Assembly: GCF_040869035.1 (NCBI RefSeq)
Contig: NZ_CP162100.1
Location: 620,001-684,000 of the forward strand
DNA from: Vibrio sp. NTOU-M3
GTDB lineage: Bacteria; Pseudomonadota; Gammaproteobacteria; Enterobacterales; Vibrionaceae
Direction of reading: 5' to 3'
Length of the DNA: 64,000 nucleotides
Program-made: the position numbers and the translations under genes
The notes under the pieces: generated by a model
What the model was told of the DNA's origin: nothing
The model's database searches: none
Seen by the model: only the letters and a program-made list of their open reading frames with translations
Shown: positions 21,380 through 30,992 of the stretch, in pieces
Numbering within the stretch: position 1 is the stretch's first letter
How the letters are laid out: each line of letters starts with the position of its first letter

Positions 21380-23233
21380 ATGGCACTACTTCAAATCGCA
21401 GAACCGGGCCAAAGCTCGGCACCTCATGAGCACAAGTTAGCAGCGGGTATCGACTTAGGTACCACCAACTCTTTGGTTGCATCTGTTCGCAGCGGCGACG
21501 CAAAAACACTGACAGATGACCAAGGTCGTAGCATTTTGCCTTCTGTGGTGAACTACGCACAGGACTCAGCTCTAGTTGGTTACGACGCAAAAGCAAAAGC
21601 GGAGCAAGAACCAGAAAACACCATCATTTCGGTAAAACGTCTGATTGGTCGTTCACTAAAAGACATTCAAGCTCGCTACCCATCTTTGCCTTACCAATTT
21701 AAAGAAAGCGACAACGGTCTGCCTATTCTGCAAACTGCGCAAGGTGACAAGAACCCGATTGAAGTGTCTGCCGATATTCTTAAATCACTAGGCAAACGTG
21801 CAGAAGAGACACTCGGTGGCGAGTTAGCTGGCGTGGTTATTACTGTTCCTGCTTACTTTGATGATGCTCAACGTGCTGGTACAAAAGATGCGGCGAAATT
21901 GGCGGGTCTTCATGTGCTACGTCTGCTTAACGAACCGACAGCTGCAGCGATCGCCTACGGTCTAGACTCTGGTCAAGAGGGCGTGATTGCGGTTTACGAT
22001 CTAGGTGGCGGTACGTTCGATATCTCTATCCTACGTTTGTCGAAAGGCGTATTTGAAGTATTAGCAACAGGCGGTGACTCTGCACTTGGCGGTGATGACT
22101 TTGACCACCTATTGGCAGATTACCTAATGGAGCAAGCTGGCCTAGAAGCGCCGCTTTCTGCTGAGAAAAACCGTGCATTACTAAACATTGCAACAGCAAC
22201 TAAGATTGCTTTCTCTGAGCAAGGCAGCGTTGATGTTGATGTATTTGGCTGGAAAGGCTCCGTGACTCGCGAACAGTTCGAAGATCTGATTCGTCCGCTA
22301 GTGAAGAAAACCCTAATGTCTTGCCGTCGTGCGCTGAAAGATGCGGATGTGGATGCGGAAGATGTACTTGAAGCGGTCATGGTCGGCGGTTCAACACGCA
22401 CATTGCTTGTACGTGAAATGGTTGGCGAATTCTTCGGCCGTACACCACTGACAAGCATTAACCCAGATGAAGTAGTTGCAATCGGTGCGGGTATCCAAGC
22501 AGACATCTTGGCAGGCAATAAGCCTGACTCTGAAATGCTGCTTCTGGACGTAATTCCTTTGTCCCTTGGCATTGAAACCATGGGCGGCTTGGTTGAGAAA
22601 ATCATTCCACGTAATACCACGATCCCTGTGGCTCGCGCACAAGAATTTACGACGTTCAAAGATGGTCAAACGGCAATGAGCGTGCACACCGTACAAGGTG
22701 AGCGAGAAATGGTGGATGACTGTCGATCACTGGCTCGTTTCTCATTGAAAGGCATTCCACCAATGGCGGCTGGTGCTGCGCACATTCGCGTGACTTACCA
22801 AGTGGATGCTGATGGTCTGTTGTCTGTCACTGCGATGGAAAAGAGCACGGGTGTTCAGGCTGAAATCCAAGTGAAACCTTCTTATGGTCTAAGCGATGAT
22901 GAAGTAGCAAATATGCTACGTGACTCGATGACTTACGCGAAAGAAGACATGCAAGCTCGCGTACTGGCTGAGCAGCGCGTAGAAGCGGATCGTGTGATTG
23001 AAGGTTTGATTGCAGCGATGCAAGCTGATGGTGATGAACTACTATCAGACCAAGAGAAACAAGACCTAGTAAAAGTGATTGAAGCGCTGATAGAACTGCG
23101 CAATGGCGAAGATGCAGATGCTATCGAGCAAGGTATCAAAGACACCGACAAAGCAAGCCAAGATTTTGCGTCGCGCCGTATGGATAAATCGATTAGAGCT
23201 GCACTGTCAGGTCAGTCAGTTAATGATATATAA
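21380..23233 (+). CDS. hscA: Hsp70-type chaperone HscA
   Basis: 617 residues. It has an actin-like ATPase domain ([33 protein letters not shown]) and a peptide-binding domain specialised for the LPPVK motif of IscU. It drives cluster transfer from IscU to acceptors, together with HscB. Start ATG follows AAGGACC. Confidence 0.98.
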   Translation: MALLQIAEPGQSSAPHEHKLAAGIDLGTTNSLVASVRSGDAKTLTDDQGRSILPSVVNYAQDSALVGYDAKAKAEQEPENTIISVKRLIGRSLKDIQARYPSLPYQFKESDNGLPILQTAQGDKNPIEVSADILKSLGKRAEETLGGELAGVVITVPAYFDDAQRAGTKDAAKLAGLHVLRLLNEPTAAAIAYGLDSGQEGVIAVYDLGGGTFDISILRLSKGVFEVLATGGDSALGGDDFDHLLADYLMEQAGLEAPLSAEKNRALLNIATATKIAFSEQGSVDVDVFGWKGSVTREQFEDLIRPLVKKTLMSCRRALKDADVDAEDVLEAVMVGGSTRTLLVREMVGEFFGRTPLTSINPDEVVAIGAGIQADILAGNKPDSEMLLLDVIPLSLGIETMGGLVEKIIPRNTTIPVARAQEFTTFKDGQTAMSVHTVQGEREMVDDCRSLARFSLKGIPPMAAGAAHIRVTYQVDADGLLSVTAMEKSTGVQAEIQVKPSYGLSDDEVANMLRDSMTYAKEDMQARVLAEQRVEADRVIEGLIAAMQADGDELLSDQEKQDLVKVIEALIELRNGEDADAIEQGIKDTDKASQDFASRRMDKSIRAALSGQSVNDI

Positions 23234-23246
23234 GAGATAAGTAGTT

Positions 23247-23585
23247 ATGCCTAAGATTATTGTATTACCACACGAAGATTTGTGCCCAGAGGGTGCAGTG
23301 TTGGAAGCAAACACTGGTGACACCGTTCTAGACGTAGCGCTAAAAAATGGCATTGGTATTGAACACGCATGTGAAAAGTCATGTGCATGTACGACTTGCC
23401 ACGTGATCATTCGTGAAGGTTTTGATTCGCTAGAAGAGAGCGAAGAGCTAGAAGATGACATGCTAGATAAAGCATGGGGTCTTGAGCCTGAGTCTCGTCT
23501 TGGTTGCCAAGCGAAAGTAGCGGATGAAGACTTGGTTGTCGAGATCCCTAAATACACGCTAAACCACGCATCAGAAGATCATTAA
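23247..23585 (+). CDS. fdx: [2Fe-2S] ferredoxin of the ISC system
   Basis: 112 residues, adrenodoxin-type ferredoxin. The cluster ligands are C-x5-C-x2-C in EHACEKSCACTTCH and a distal cysteine in RLGCQAKV. It supplies electrons for cluster assembly on IscU. Thirteen bases after hscA. Confidence 0.97.
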   Translation: MPKIIVLPHEDLCPEGAVLEANTGDTVLDVALKNGIGIEHACEKSCACTTCHVIIREGFDSLEESEELEDDMLDKAWGLEPESRLGCQAKVADEDLVVEIPKYTLNHASEDH

Positions 23586-23630
23586 TACTATCTCCCCAAT
23601 ATAAGGGATGAAGCAAAAGGAAGACGAGCA

Positions 23631-23825
23631 ATGAAATGGACAGATTCACGCGACATCGCGATTGAGCTTTGTGATAAGTTTCCTGATTTAGATCCTAAAA
23701 CTGTACGTTTTACCGATCTCCACCAGTGGATCATGGAATTAGATGAGTTTGACGATGAGCCAAGCCATTGTAATGAAAAGATTCTAGAAGCGGTTATTCT
23801 GTGCTGGATGGATGAGATGGACTAG
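23631..23825 (+). CDS. iscX: IscX (YfhJ), ISC accessory protein
   Basis: A 64-residue acidic protein with the conserved start [13 protein letters not shown] and the C-terminal ILCWMDEMD. It binds IscS at the site also used by CyaY and ferredoxin, and is thought to modulate iron supply and desulfurase rate. Last gene of the isc operon. Confidence 0.95.
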   Translation: MKWTDSRDIAIELCDKFPDLDPKTVRFTDLHQWIMELDEFDDEPSHCNEKILEAVILCWMDEMD

Positions 23826-23854
23826 AAATCTCACAGAGTTAACAAATTTTACTA

Positions 23855-23884
23855 AAAGAAACGGACCTTCGGGTCCGTTTCTTT
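23855..23884 (+). terminator. terminator of the isc operon
   Basis: AAAGAAACGGACC-TTCG-GGTCCGTTTCTTT, a 13-bp stem with a UUCG tetraloop. Confidence 0.93.
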
Positions 23885-23975
23885 ATCAAATTGACATTTT
23901 AACCCTACATAATGCTAACATCCGTTAGTTACTACAATAATGGCGACAAAACGCTAATTAAGACAAGGAGAAACC

Positions 23976-25271
23976 ATGTCTACACAGATGTCGGTATATT
24001 TAAGCCAAGAAGCGGCGGATGCCCAATGGGGCGATAAAGCAATTCTATCTTTCAACGAGAGTGGGGCAACGATCCACCTTGGGGAAGGTCATGATCTCGG
24101 TGCGATCCAACGTGCTGCGCGCAAACTTGAAGGGCAAGGCATTCAAGCGGTATTTTTGGCGGGTAATGGCTGGGATTTAGAAACAGTTTGGGCATTCCAA
24201 CAAGGGTACCGAGCGCCAAAGAAAAAGGCGACACTAGAGTGGACTGCGTTAAGTGAAGAAGACGAAGCTGAACTGAAGGCTCGCATTAGCGCGACAGAAT
24301 TTGTTCGCGATATCATCAATAAGCCAGCTGAAGAAGTTGCACCACGTCAGCTTGCAACCATGGCTGCTGAGTTTATTAAGTCTGTTGCACCTGAAGGTAC
24401 AGTGACAGCAAAAGTTGTAAAAGATAAAGACTTACTTACCGAGGGGTGGGAAGGTGTTTATGCGGTAGGTCGTGGCTCTTCACGCACGTCAGCCATGCTG
24501 CAGCTAGATTTTAACCCAACGGGTGATGAAAACGCGCCAGTATACGCATGTTTAGTGGGTAAAGGCATTACGTTTGATTCAGGTGGTTATAGCATTAAAC
24601 CATCTAACTTTATGACGGCGATGAAAGCTGACATGGGCGGCGCGGGTACTATCACTGGTGGTTTAGGGCTTGCGATCATGCGCGGTTTAAATAAACGTGT
24701 GAAGCTGATCCTTTGCTGTGCTGAGAATATGATCTCTGGTCGTGCACTTAAACTTGGTGACATCATTACTTATAAAAATGGTAAGACGGTTGAGATCATG
24801 AATACCGATGCGGAAGGTCGATTAGTATTGGCTGACGGTCTTATCTATGCAAGTGAACAGAAGCCTGAGCTGATCATTGACTGTGCAACGCTAACAGGGG
24901 CTGCGAAGAATGCTTTGGGTAATGATTACCATGCATTAATGAGTTTTGATGATGAGCTCTCTCACCAAGCTCTTACTGCTGCAAATCATGAGAAAGAAGG
25001 GCTATGGCCATTGCCATTGGCTGATTTCCATCGTGGTATGTTACCTTCAAACTTTGCTGACTTGTCTAATATTAGCTCTGGTGATTACTCTCCTGGTGCA
25101 AGCACGGCTGCGGCATTCTTGTCTTACTTTGTTGAAGATTACAAGAAAGGCTGGTTACACTTTGACTGTGCAGGGACTTACCGTAAATCAGCATCAGATA
25201 AGTGGGCAGCTGGCGCGACAGGTATGGGCGTACGTACTCTGGCTCGCATTCTTACTGAACAAGCTAAATAA
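23976..25271 (+). CDS. pepB: peptidase B, leucyl aminopeptidase family M17
   Basis: 431 residues. The M17 motifs are NTDAEGRL and the metal-binding [16 protein letters not shown] with a later lysine. PepB removes N-terminal residues with broad specificity and forms hexamers with two metal ions per active site. It has its own start signals (AAGGAGAAACC before the ATG) after the isc terminator; the order isc-pepB also occurs in E. coli. A weak -35/-10 pair (TTGACA at 23891) may be its promoter. Confidence 0.95.
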   Translation: MSTQMSVYLSQEAADAQWGDKAILSFNESGATIHLGEGHDLGAIQRAARKLEGQGIQAVFLAGNGWDLETVWAFQQGYRAPKKKATLEWTALSEEDEAELKARISATEFVRDIINKPAEEVAPRQLATMAAEFIKSVAPEGTVTAKVVKDKDLLTEGWEGVYAVGRGSSRTSAMLQLDFNPTGDENAPVYACLVGKGITFDSGGYSIKPSNFMTAMKADMGGAGTITGGLGLAIMRGLNKRVKLILCCAENMISGRALKLGDIITYKNGKTVEIMNTDAEGRLVLADGLIYASEQKPELIIDCATLTGAAKNALGNDYHALMSFDDELSHQALTAANHEKEGLWPLPLADFHRGMLPSNFADLSNISSGDYSPGASTAAAFLSYFVEDYKKGWLHFDCAGTYRKSASDKWAAGATGMGVRTLARILTEQAK

Positions 25272-25336
25272 AAGCTTTGAGCAGCCTGAAATGGCTGCTT
25301 ACTATAACTACAAAGACTGAAGTAAAAGGATACCTT

Positions 25337-25765
25337 ATGGCTCTAGAAAGAACTTTTTCTATTATCAAGCCCGACGCTGTAGAACGTAATCTTATTGGTG
25401 AAATCTATCATCGTATTGAACAAGCCGGATTACGTATTATTGCTGCAAAAATGGTTCATTTAACGGAAGAACAAGCTAGTGGTTTTTACGCTGAACATGA
25501 AGGAAAGCCCTTCTTTGACGATCTGAAAGCCTTTATGACTTCTGGGCCGATCATGGTTCAAGTACTTGAAGGTGAAAATGCGATAGCGAATTATCGCGAG
25601 CTAATGGGTAAAACCAACCCGGAAGAAGCGGCGACAGGTACGATTCGTGCGGATTATGCATTGAGCATGCGTCATAACTCAGTCCATGGTTCAGATAGCC
25701 CAGTATCTGCAGCAAGAGAAATAGAGTACTTTTTCCCTCAAGCTGAAATTTGCCCACGCAAATAA
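25337..25765 (+). CDS. ndk: nucleoside diphosphate kinase
   Basis: 142 residues. It has the NDK signature NSVHGSDS containing the phosphorylated histidine, and the start [15 protein letters not shown]. It transfers phosphate among NTPs and NDPs through that histidine. ATG 25337 follows AAAAGGA; the longer in-frame extension reaches back into the end of pepB and lacks family similarity. Followed by a terminator shared with csdA. Confidence 0.97.
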   Translation: MALERTFSIIKPDAVERNLIGEIYHRIEQAGLRIIAAKMVHLTEEQASGFYAEHEGKPFFDDLKAFMTSGPIMVQVLEGENAIANYRELMGKTNPEEAATGTIRADYALSMRHNSVHGSDSPVSAAREIEYFFPQAEICPRK

Positions 25766-25783
25766 TCACAATGCATTAAGAAG

Positions 25784-25811
25784 AAGCCTCAGCAACTGCT
25801 GAGGCTTTTTG
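25784..25811. terminator. bidirectional terminator between ndk and csdA
   Basis: GCCTCAGC-AACT-GCTGAGGC (25785-25804) with TTTTTG to the right. It serves ndk and perhaps the converging csdA. Confidence 0.85.
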
Positions 25812-25813
25812 TT

Positions 25814-27025
25814 TTATAGCATGTCAGCTGCTTTGTGGACGGCATTGATGAGCAGAGCAACATCTTCTTCAGTATTGTAAGGGCCAAACGACACTCTGAT
25901 GGTACCAGAAAGGCCAAGAGCATCCATTAAAGGATGGGCGCAATGATGCCCGGCTCTAACTGCAATACCTTGTTGATCCAGTAATGTGGCCATATCTTGA
26001 TGATGAACCCCATCCATCACAAAGGAGAGCACTGAAGCATTGGCCTGATAGCCAATAACCTGAATGTCTTCAATTGAAGAGAGGGCATTATATGCTAGTT
26101 GCTGAAGGTGATGTACATGACATTCTACGTCTGCTTGATCATATTGTTGATACCAAGCGATGGCTGAACTCAATGCAATGGCACCGGCAACATTAGGGGT
26201 GCCTGCTTCAAACTTTCCCGGAAGTTGTGAGAAGGTTGTTTTTTCAAACGAGACTCGCTCTACCATCTTGCCACCGCCGTGCCAAGGCGGCATGGATTCT
26301 AACAACGCTTGTTTGCCATACAGTACACCAATGCCTGTTGGAGCATAGAGCTTATGACCTGAGAATACGTAAAAATCGGCATCGAGATTGTGTACATTAA
26401 CGTGTTCATGAACAATGCCTTGAGAACCATCAATCACTGCAATAGCACCGTATTGGTGCGTAAGCTCAATAATTTTCTCGATTGGTAAGCGCGTTCCGGT
26501 CACATTGGTAATATGAGCCACTGCCACGATACGTGTTTTTTCTGAAAGTAACGAGTGAAAGGCATTCAGATCAAAACAACACTCTTTTGCCATCGGGATT
26601 TTGATGACTTTCGCCCCTGTTTGTTCGGCGACAATTTGCCAAGGTACGATATTGGCATGATGCTCCATTTCGCTAACCAGTATTTCATCACCAGCTTGCA
26701 GGGTGTTTCTGGCATAAGTTTGCGCGATCAGGTTTAACGCTTCAGTTGCCCCTCGTGTCCAGATGATTTCTTTACTGCTTATTGCACCGATGAAGTCGGC
26801 AACATGGCTACGAGCAGCCTCAAATTCAGTGGTCGCATGAGCGGTGAGGCTATGGCTGCCACGATGCACGTTTGCATTTTGACGGCTGTAGTACTGAGTG
26901 ATGGTGTCGATCACTTGTTGGGGTTTTTGGGTTGTAGCTGCGCTGTCGAGGTAAACTAAAGATTGCCCGTTCACTTGCTGAGCTAAGGCTGGAAACTGCG
27001 CTCTAATTGCTTTTACATCTAGCAT
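25814..27025 (-). CDS. csdA: group II cysteine desulfurase (CsdA/SufS type)
   Basis: 403 residues, class V PLP enzyme. The PLP lysine is in FSGHKLYAPTGIGVLYG and the persulfide cysteine in RAGHHCAHPLM, with the short loop of group II enzymes, unlike the IscS loop. It mobilises sulfur from cysteine. No sufBCD or csdE is adjacent, so the sulfur acceptor is not evident. Its ATG overlaps the end of yajL by 7 bases, making a panE-yajL-csdA operon. SufS-like sequence makes the symbol less sure than the family. Confidence 0.85.
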   Translation of the reverse strand: MLDVKAIRAQFPALAQQVNGQSLVYLDSAATTQKPQQVIDTITQYYSRQNANVHRGSHSLTAHATTEFEAARSHVADFIGAISSKEIIWTRGATEALNLIAQTYARNTLQAGDEILVSEMEHHANIVPWQIVAEQTGAKVIKIPMAKECCFDLNAFHSLLSEKTRIVAVAHITNVTGTRLPIEKIIELTHQYGAIAVIDGSQGIVHEHVNVHNLDADFYVFSGHKLYAPTGIGVLYGKQALLESMPPWHGGGKMVERVSFEKTTFSQLPGKFEAGTPNVAGAIALSSAIAWYQQYDQADVECHVHHLQQLAYNALSSIEDIQVIGYQANASVLSFVMDGVHHQDMATLLDQQGIAVRAGHHCAHPLMDALGLSGTIRVSFGPYNTEEDVALLINAVHKAADML

Positions 27026-27624
27026 ACTTCGTCACCCAACTTGTGATATTGCAGGGTCGGGATAGTAATCATAGGTTCTGCAACTGTCCAAGCATGCGCT
27101 TTTCCTGAAAGGCGAATGATGATCTCCATTGCGAACTCAAGTGCCGTTCCAGGGCCTTGGCTTGTGATCAGGTTATGGTTAACGTCAATAGTCACACGCT
27201 TCACTCGCCATTTCTGCTCAGGGATGTGAGATTGAAAACTTGGGTGACAGGTCATTAGTGCATCTGGGTAAAGCTGGTGATGCTGAAGAACCAATGCGGG
27301 GGCGGCACAGATTGCTGCCACTAATTTCCCTTCGTACATTTGTTGGCGAACAATTTCAACCAAAACGGTGCTATCTCTAAATGTTTCCGAACCACCGACA
27401 CCACCAGGAAGTACAATTGCATCAAACTCATCATCTGCGATATCAACGAGTTTACAGTCAGCGGTTAGAGTGACGCCGCGAGAAGCTTTCATTGTAAGTT
27501 TGCCGTCGGAATCAGCACTTGCAACGACGACATCATAACCTGCGCGAACCATCATATCGATAATGGTGACGGCCTCCATCTCTTCAGTTCCAGAGGCAAT
27601 AGGGACGAGAATTTTCTTGCTCAT
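27019..27624 (-). CDS. yajL: DJ-1/PfpI family protein YajL
   Basis: 201 residues, DJ-1 superfamily. The nucleophile cysteine is in the elbow motif AAICAAPALV, and the acidic partner is in GTEEMEAVT. E. coli YajL protects proteins from oxidative and carbonyl damage; a deglycase activity has been reported and disputed. Older annotation as ThiJ is incorrect for function. ATG 27624 follows GGAAAG. It overlaps panE by 4 bases (ATGA). The yajL-panE pair also occurs in E. coli. Confidence 0.92.
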   Translation of the reverse strand: MSKKILVPIASGTEEMEAVTIIDMMVRAGYDVVVASADSDGKLTMKASRGVTLTADCKLVDIADDEFDAIVLPGGVGGSETFRDSTVLVEIVRQQMYEGKLVAAICAAPALVLQHHQLYPDALMTCHPSFQSHIPEQKWRVKRVTIDVNHNLITSQGPGTALEFAMEIIIRLSGKAHAWTVAEPMITIPTLQYHKLGDEVC

Positions 27625-28511
27625 GATTCTTTCCAACTGTTTTCTATTTGTTTGATGCGGTTATACAAGTCGCGGTTTCTTGGTATTTCAATATGATGTT
27701 TGTCAGCTTGCTGCAGCATGTACCCAGTAATGAAGTCAATTTCAGTTTGACGTTGATGAGCAATATCTTGCCTCATTGAAGAGTAGTTCTCGCTGGTGGC
27801 TTGTGCGACATTCAGTATCGTTTCAAGTAGCTCTTTAGGGTTGGTGTCGATGTGTTCAAGCATCATGACTTCAACCAACTCTTGAGTGAGATCTCGAAGT
27901 GTTGTTCGCCATTTTTCTTGAGTCAGTTGACCATTCTTAAATTGATGGATACCCGTTAACGGATTGATGGCGCAGTTGATCGCCAGTTTCGTCCACAGTG
28001 CTTGGCGAATATCTTGATTCCAACTGGCAGGCGCCAAAGCGTGTTGGAATACCTCGGCTAAAAAGTCGCATTGCTTACCTAACGAGTTATAGCCACCGAG
28101 CTGGGTATGACCTGAGCCCATATGATGAACCTGCGATTTAGTCGATTTATAGGCCCCATGCGTAGTAGTTGCAAGAATAATGGGATTCTTTGGTATCAAC
28201 TGTGCGACGATCTCTGCTGTGCCCATTCCATTATGCATAAGAGTAATTATGGTATCACTGTGTAGCCATGGGATTAGTGGTGTGATCGCCGTTTCTACTT
28301 GCCACGCTTTAACGGTCACTAGAAGGAGATCTGCTTGAGAAAGCGATTGGGTACTGCGGTGATCAAACACTTCTGGTTCGTTTTGATCTAACTGTACTAA
28401 TGCTGTCTCTGATTGAGACGTACCCCAAAGAGAAACTTGGTGTCCTGCGTGTTTAAGTTTGATCGCCCACAGTGAGCCAATGGCTCCTGGGCCTAGAATG
28501 ACAATATTCAC
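27621..28511 (-). CDS. panE: 2-dehydropantoate 2-reductase
   Basis: 296 residues. An N-terminal NADPH-binding Rossmann motif (ILGPGAIGSLWA) is followed by a C-terminal helical domain with the catalytic lysine region (WTKLAINCAINPLTG). It reduces ketopantoate to pantoate in the pantothenate/CoA pathway. A GTG start at 28511 is chosen because it places the Rossmann motif at residue 6, as in homologues. The 28 residues upstream in frame have no family resemblance. First gene of the panE-yajL-csdA operon. Confidence 0.92.
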   Translation of the reverse strand: MNIVILGPGAIGSLWAIKLKHAGHQVSLWGTSQSETALVQLDQNEPEVFDHRSTQSLSQADLLLVTVKAWQVETAITPLIPWLHSDTIITLMHNGMGTAEIVAQLIPKNPIILATTTHGAYKSTKSQVHHMGSGHTQLGGYNSLGKQCDFLAEVFQHALAPASWNQDIRQALWTKLAINCAINPLTGIHQFKNGQLTQEKWRTTLRDLTQELVEVMMLEHIDTNPKELLETILNVAQATSENYSSMRQDIAHQRQTEIDFITGYMLQQADKHHIEIPRNRDLYNRIKQIENSWKES

Positions 28512-28570
28512 CCAATGTTCTCGGTAAAAAGCTTTGCAGCAAGGATAATGGGTGGAATTGGGAAAGCAAA

Positions 28571-28599
28571 TAAAAATGGCGCTAAATAGCGCCATTTAA
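28571..28599 (-). terminator. terminator of ompK
   Basis: AAATGGCGCTA-TT-TAGCGCCATTT on the minus strand, followed by TTATTT. It lies between the ompK stop and panE. Confidence 0.82.
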
Positions 28600-28621
28600 A
28601 TGTGGTTTTTATTCTACTTGC

Positions 28622-29422
28622 TTAGAACTTGTAAGTTACTGCAACGTAGTGGCCAAAGCCTGTTGATTTGAAACCGTCACTATCTTTGATGCCGTATACG
28701 TCTTTGTATCCTTTCAAACCGTAACCTACAGCAAAGCGGTCTGAGTGCCAGTAGATACCATTAAACATTGCACCACCGTTACTCGCTGTTGAGTACTCAT
28801 CCTTCATGCCAAATTGGTAATCAATGTAACCTTGGTAAGAAATGAATGAACCATTTTCGAAGAAGTAGAAAGGTTTAAACCAGTTTGTCGAGATCTGGAA
28901 ACCATTCCAATCTTTACGGTTACCATCGTAGTTTCCGTATAGGTTTAGGCCAATTTTGCCTAACCAAGGCACATTTACGTCAGAGCCAATACCAACTTTT
29001 TGGTTGTTTACTGAGAATGGGTTTGTTTTGTAGTCAGTACCATCCCATTCAAATAGCGTTGCAACGTATACTTCTTGAACTGGACCAAATGAAAGATCTG
29101 CACCTGTTAGAGCGTCTAGCGACATACGCGGTGCAAACTTCATAAAGATTTTTGGATCGCCAGCTTTATCGCTACCTTTATCTGAAGTTAGGTTAAATAC
29201 ATCAACGTAACCGTATAGATCGAAGATACCTGAACGACCACCAAATTCCATTTCTAAATAGTCATGGCTTGACTCGCCTGGTAGCTCATCGAAAGCACCC
29301 ATAAGGTTAAACTGAAGCCACTTGTAATCGTTTTTGTGGATATCGCCGTCTGAGTAGTCAGCAGCTAGAGCTGGTGCAGAAGTTGCTGCAAGCAGGCTAA
29401 GAGCTAAAAGTGATTTACGCAT
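28622..29422 (-). CDS. ompK: outer-membrane protein OmpK, Tsx-family channel
   Basis: 266 residues. A signal peptide ends ...APALA at residue 20, and the mature protein begins ADYSDGDIHKNDYKW and ends with phenylalanine (VAVTYKF), the usual outer-membrane beta-barrel signature. It is closely similar to Vibrio OmpK, the receptor of vibriophage KVP40 and an immunogenic surface protein. The fold belongs to the Tsx nucleoside-specific channel family. A CRP box with class II spacing lies upstream and a PurR-type operator further up. AGTCCCCTTATG-type ribosome site precedes the start. Confidence 0.96.
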   Translation of the reverse strand: MRKSLLALSLLAATSAPALAADYSDGDIHKNDYKWLQFNLMGAFDELPGESSHDYLEMEFGGRSGIFDLYGYVDVFNLTSDKGSDKAGDPKIFMKFAPRMSLDALTGADLSFGPVQEVYVATLFEWDGTDYKTNPFSVNNQKVGIGSDVNVPWLGKIGLNLYGNYDGNRKDWNGFQISTNWFKPFYFFENGSFISYQGYIDYQFGMKDEYSTASNGGAMFNGIYWHSDRFAVGYGLKGYKDVYGIKDSDGFKSTGFGHYVAVTYKF

Positions 29423-29540
29423 AAGGGGACTCTCTATGTCTGTTTATTTTACATTTAGCTAACCTATGTCGTGGGTTGCACATTGGCTGCTATTTATTGT
29501 CTGCGGCGAATAATATCGATAAAAATCTCAATTTGAAGTG

Positions 29541-29585
29541 CTATAGAGTGTAAAAAAATCTAAATCGAGTGATCGTAGTCACATT
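29541..29585 (-). promoter_or_regulatory. CRP box and candidate promoter of ompK
   Basis: GTGA-TCGTAG-TCAC at 29569-29582 is a perfectly symmetric CRP core. A CTATAG -10 hexamer on the minus strand at 29546-29541 sits where a class II promoter would need it. The resulting leader would be about 110 bases. Confidence 0.6.
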
Positions 29586-29654
29586 GTTGATATTAAAAAT
29601 GAGTCAAATGCAAGGTTTCAGTGATTTGCACACAAAGTGATATGGGTATCGTTT

Positions 29655-29670
29655 ACGCAAGCGTTTACTT
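29655..29670. promoter_or_regulatory. PurR-type operator between ompK and the Lon-domain gene
   Basis: ACGCAAGCGTTTACTT fits the PurR consensus ANGCAANCGNTTNCNT at every fixed position. The same pattern occurs at 58918 before the purine permease gene. It could act on ompK, whose family transports nucleosides, or on the rightward gene at 29769. Other LacI-family repressors bind similar sequences. Confidence 0.6.
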
Positions 29671-29768
29671 GATTTTTTATGTTTATCGAATAACCAACAT
29701 TTCTAGTTAGTGATCTCTTTGTCTCTTTCAACGTACATGTTACTGAAAGGTTGTATTTTGGAGTGTTC

Positions 29769-30344
29769 ATGACAGAAATAATGCTATTTCCTATCAACGC
29801 AATTGTATTACCGGATGGTGTTGTAAAGCTGAGAATATTTGAGTCTCGCTATCGACGTTTAGTAAGAATAGCCTCAATGTCAGCAGCAACTTTTGGTGTT
29901 TGCTTGTACGACGTTGAAGAGCAAAACATCTCTAAGGTTGGTACCTTGGTTAGGATTGTCGATTATGAATGGCTTTCTGGTGGTGTCTTAGGGTTATCTG
30001 TTGTTGGCGAGCAGCGATTTGAAATTGAAACTCTTCGTCATGATTACGATGGATTACGTTGGGGAAAAGTAAACTATTTGCCATCTTGGTCAATGCAGAG
30101 TGATGCTTTGAGTTATGCGCCATTAGTGAAAAAGTTGGAGGCCTTGTTTATCAATATTCCACAGCTTGCTCAGCATTATGATGAAAGACGTTTTGATGAC
30201 ATTAGTTGGGTCGTTCAGCGTTGGCTAGAGTTACTGCCATTAGCTAAGAAAGAATCTGAGCGCCTATTAAAAGAAGAGGATGGTACTAAAGCGTTGGAGT
30301 ATGTGATGAATGCAGTATCTGATAAAAATTGCAGATTAAATTGA
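29769..30344 (+). CDS. Lon N-terminal substrate-binding domain protein
   Basis: A 191-residue protein that resembles only the N-terminal (substrate-recognition) domain of Lon protease: the opening MLFPINAIVLPDGVVKLRIFESRYRRLV is the PUA-like LON domain, followed by a helical tail. There is no ATPase or protease module. ATG 29769 is preferred because GGAG lies 5 bases before it. It is 63 bases upstream of an ECF sigma factor gene on the same strand and may share its operon. Function is not known. An adaptor or a stress-linked binding protein is a guess. Confidence 0.8.
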   Translation: MTEIMLFPINAIVLPDGVVKLRIFESRYRRLVRIASMSAATFGVCLYDVEEQNISKVGTLVRIVDYEWLSGGVLGLSVVGEQRFEIETLRHDYDGLRWGKVNYLPSWSMQSDALSYAPLVKKLEALFINIPQLAQHYDERRFDDISWVVQRWLELLPLAKKESERLLKEEDGTKALEYVMNAVSDKNCRLN

Positions 30345-30407
30345 TCGTTTTTTTTAGGGGCGCGTATTCTAATAATAAGAATGACAAGTTCGCACTGAGG
30401 TGCCTAG

Positions 30408-30992
30408 ATGGAAAACAAAGAGCCAACGAACTTTTCCAAAGCAGACTGGATTGAGTGTATGGAGCGAGTGAAGTCCAAAGACAAGCATGCCTTTGAGCTT
30501 ATATTTCGTTTTTTTGCTCCCAAGTTAAAGAGTTTTGCTTTCAAACAACTGAGAAATGAACAAGTCGCAATAGAGTTGGTACAGGAGTCATTGGCGATTG
30601 TGTGGCAGAAAAGTCACCTATTTGATGGTAACAAGAGTGCGTTGTCGACTTGGATTTATACTATCGTCAGAAATCAATGTTTTGACACATTACGTAAACA
30701 GAAAGGTTCAGCATCTTTATTGTTAGCCCAAGATATTTGGCCTGAAGATGTGAGCCCTCCTGAAATGGTAGAGCACTACACGCCAGAACATGATCTAATG
30801 AAAGAGCAGGTGGTCAAATTTTTGCAAACATTACCAGAAGCACAAAGACAGGTTGTGGAGGCGGTTTACTTGGAGGAGTTGCCTCATCACGCTGTTGCTG
30901 AGCGATTTGATATTCCAGTTGGTACGGTGAAGTCGAGGCTGAGGTTAGCCGTGGAAAAATTAAGGCATTCGATAAAGGTGGATCAGTTATGA
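30408..30992 (+). CDS. ECF sigma factor, RpoE/ChrR-partner type
   Basis: 194 residues. It has region 2 (HAFELIFRFFAPKLKSF; QESLAIVWQKSHLFD) and region 4 (AVYLEELPHHAVAERFDIPVGTVKSRLRLAVEKL) and no other domain, so it is an extracytoplasmic-function sigma factor. It overlaps a zinc-cupin ChrR anti-sigma gene by 4 bases, the pairing that defines the ECF11 group, which responds to singlet oxygen and organic peroxides in Rhodobacter and vibrios. GAGGTG precedes the ATG. Not the classical envelope-stress RpoE, which pairs with RseA. Confidence 0.9.
   Translation: MENKEPTNFSKADWIECMERVKSKDKHAFELIFRFFAPKLKSFAFKQLRNEQVAIELVQESLAIVWQKSHLFDGNKSALSTWIYTIVRNQCFDTLRKQKGSASLLLAQDIWPEDVSPPEMVEHYTPEHDLMKEQVVKFLQTLPEAQRQVVEAVYLEELPHHAVAERFDIPVGTVKSRLRLAVEKLRHSIKVDQL

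Noticed and set aside
22120..22659. 179-residue minus-strand frame inside hscA
   Set aside because: Shadow of a strongly codon-biased gene. Low-complexity Ser/Thr-rich product without recognisable motifs.
30342..30370. TGATCG and TATTCT as an ECF11-type promoter for the sigma factor gene
   Set aside because: The -35 is similar to TGATCC, but the -10 does not fit TAWGA at the right distance. Too weak to list.
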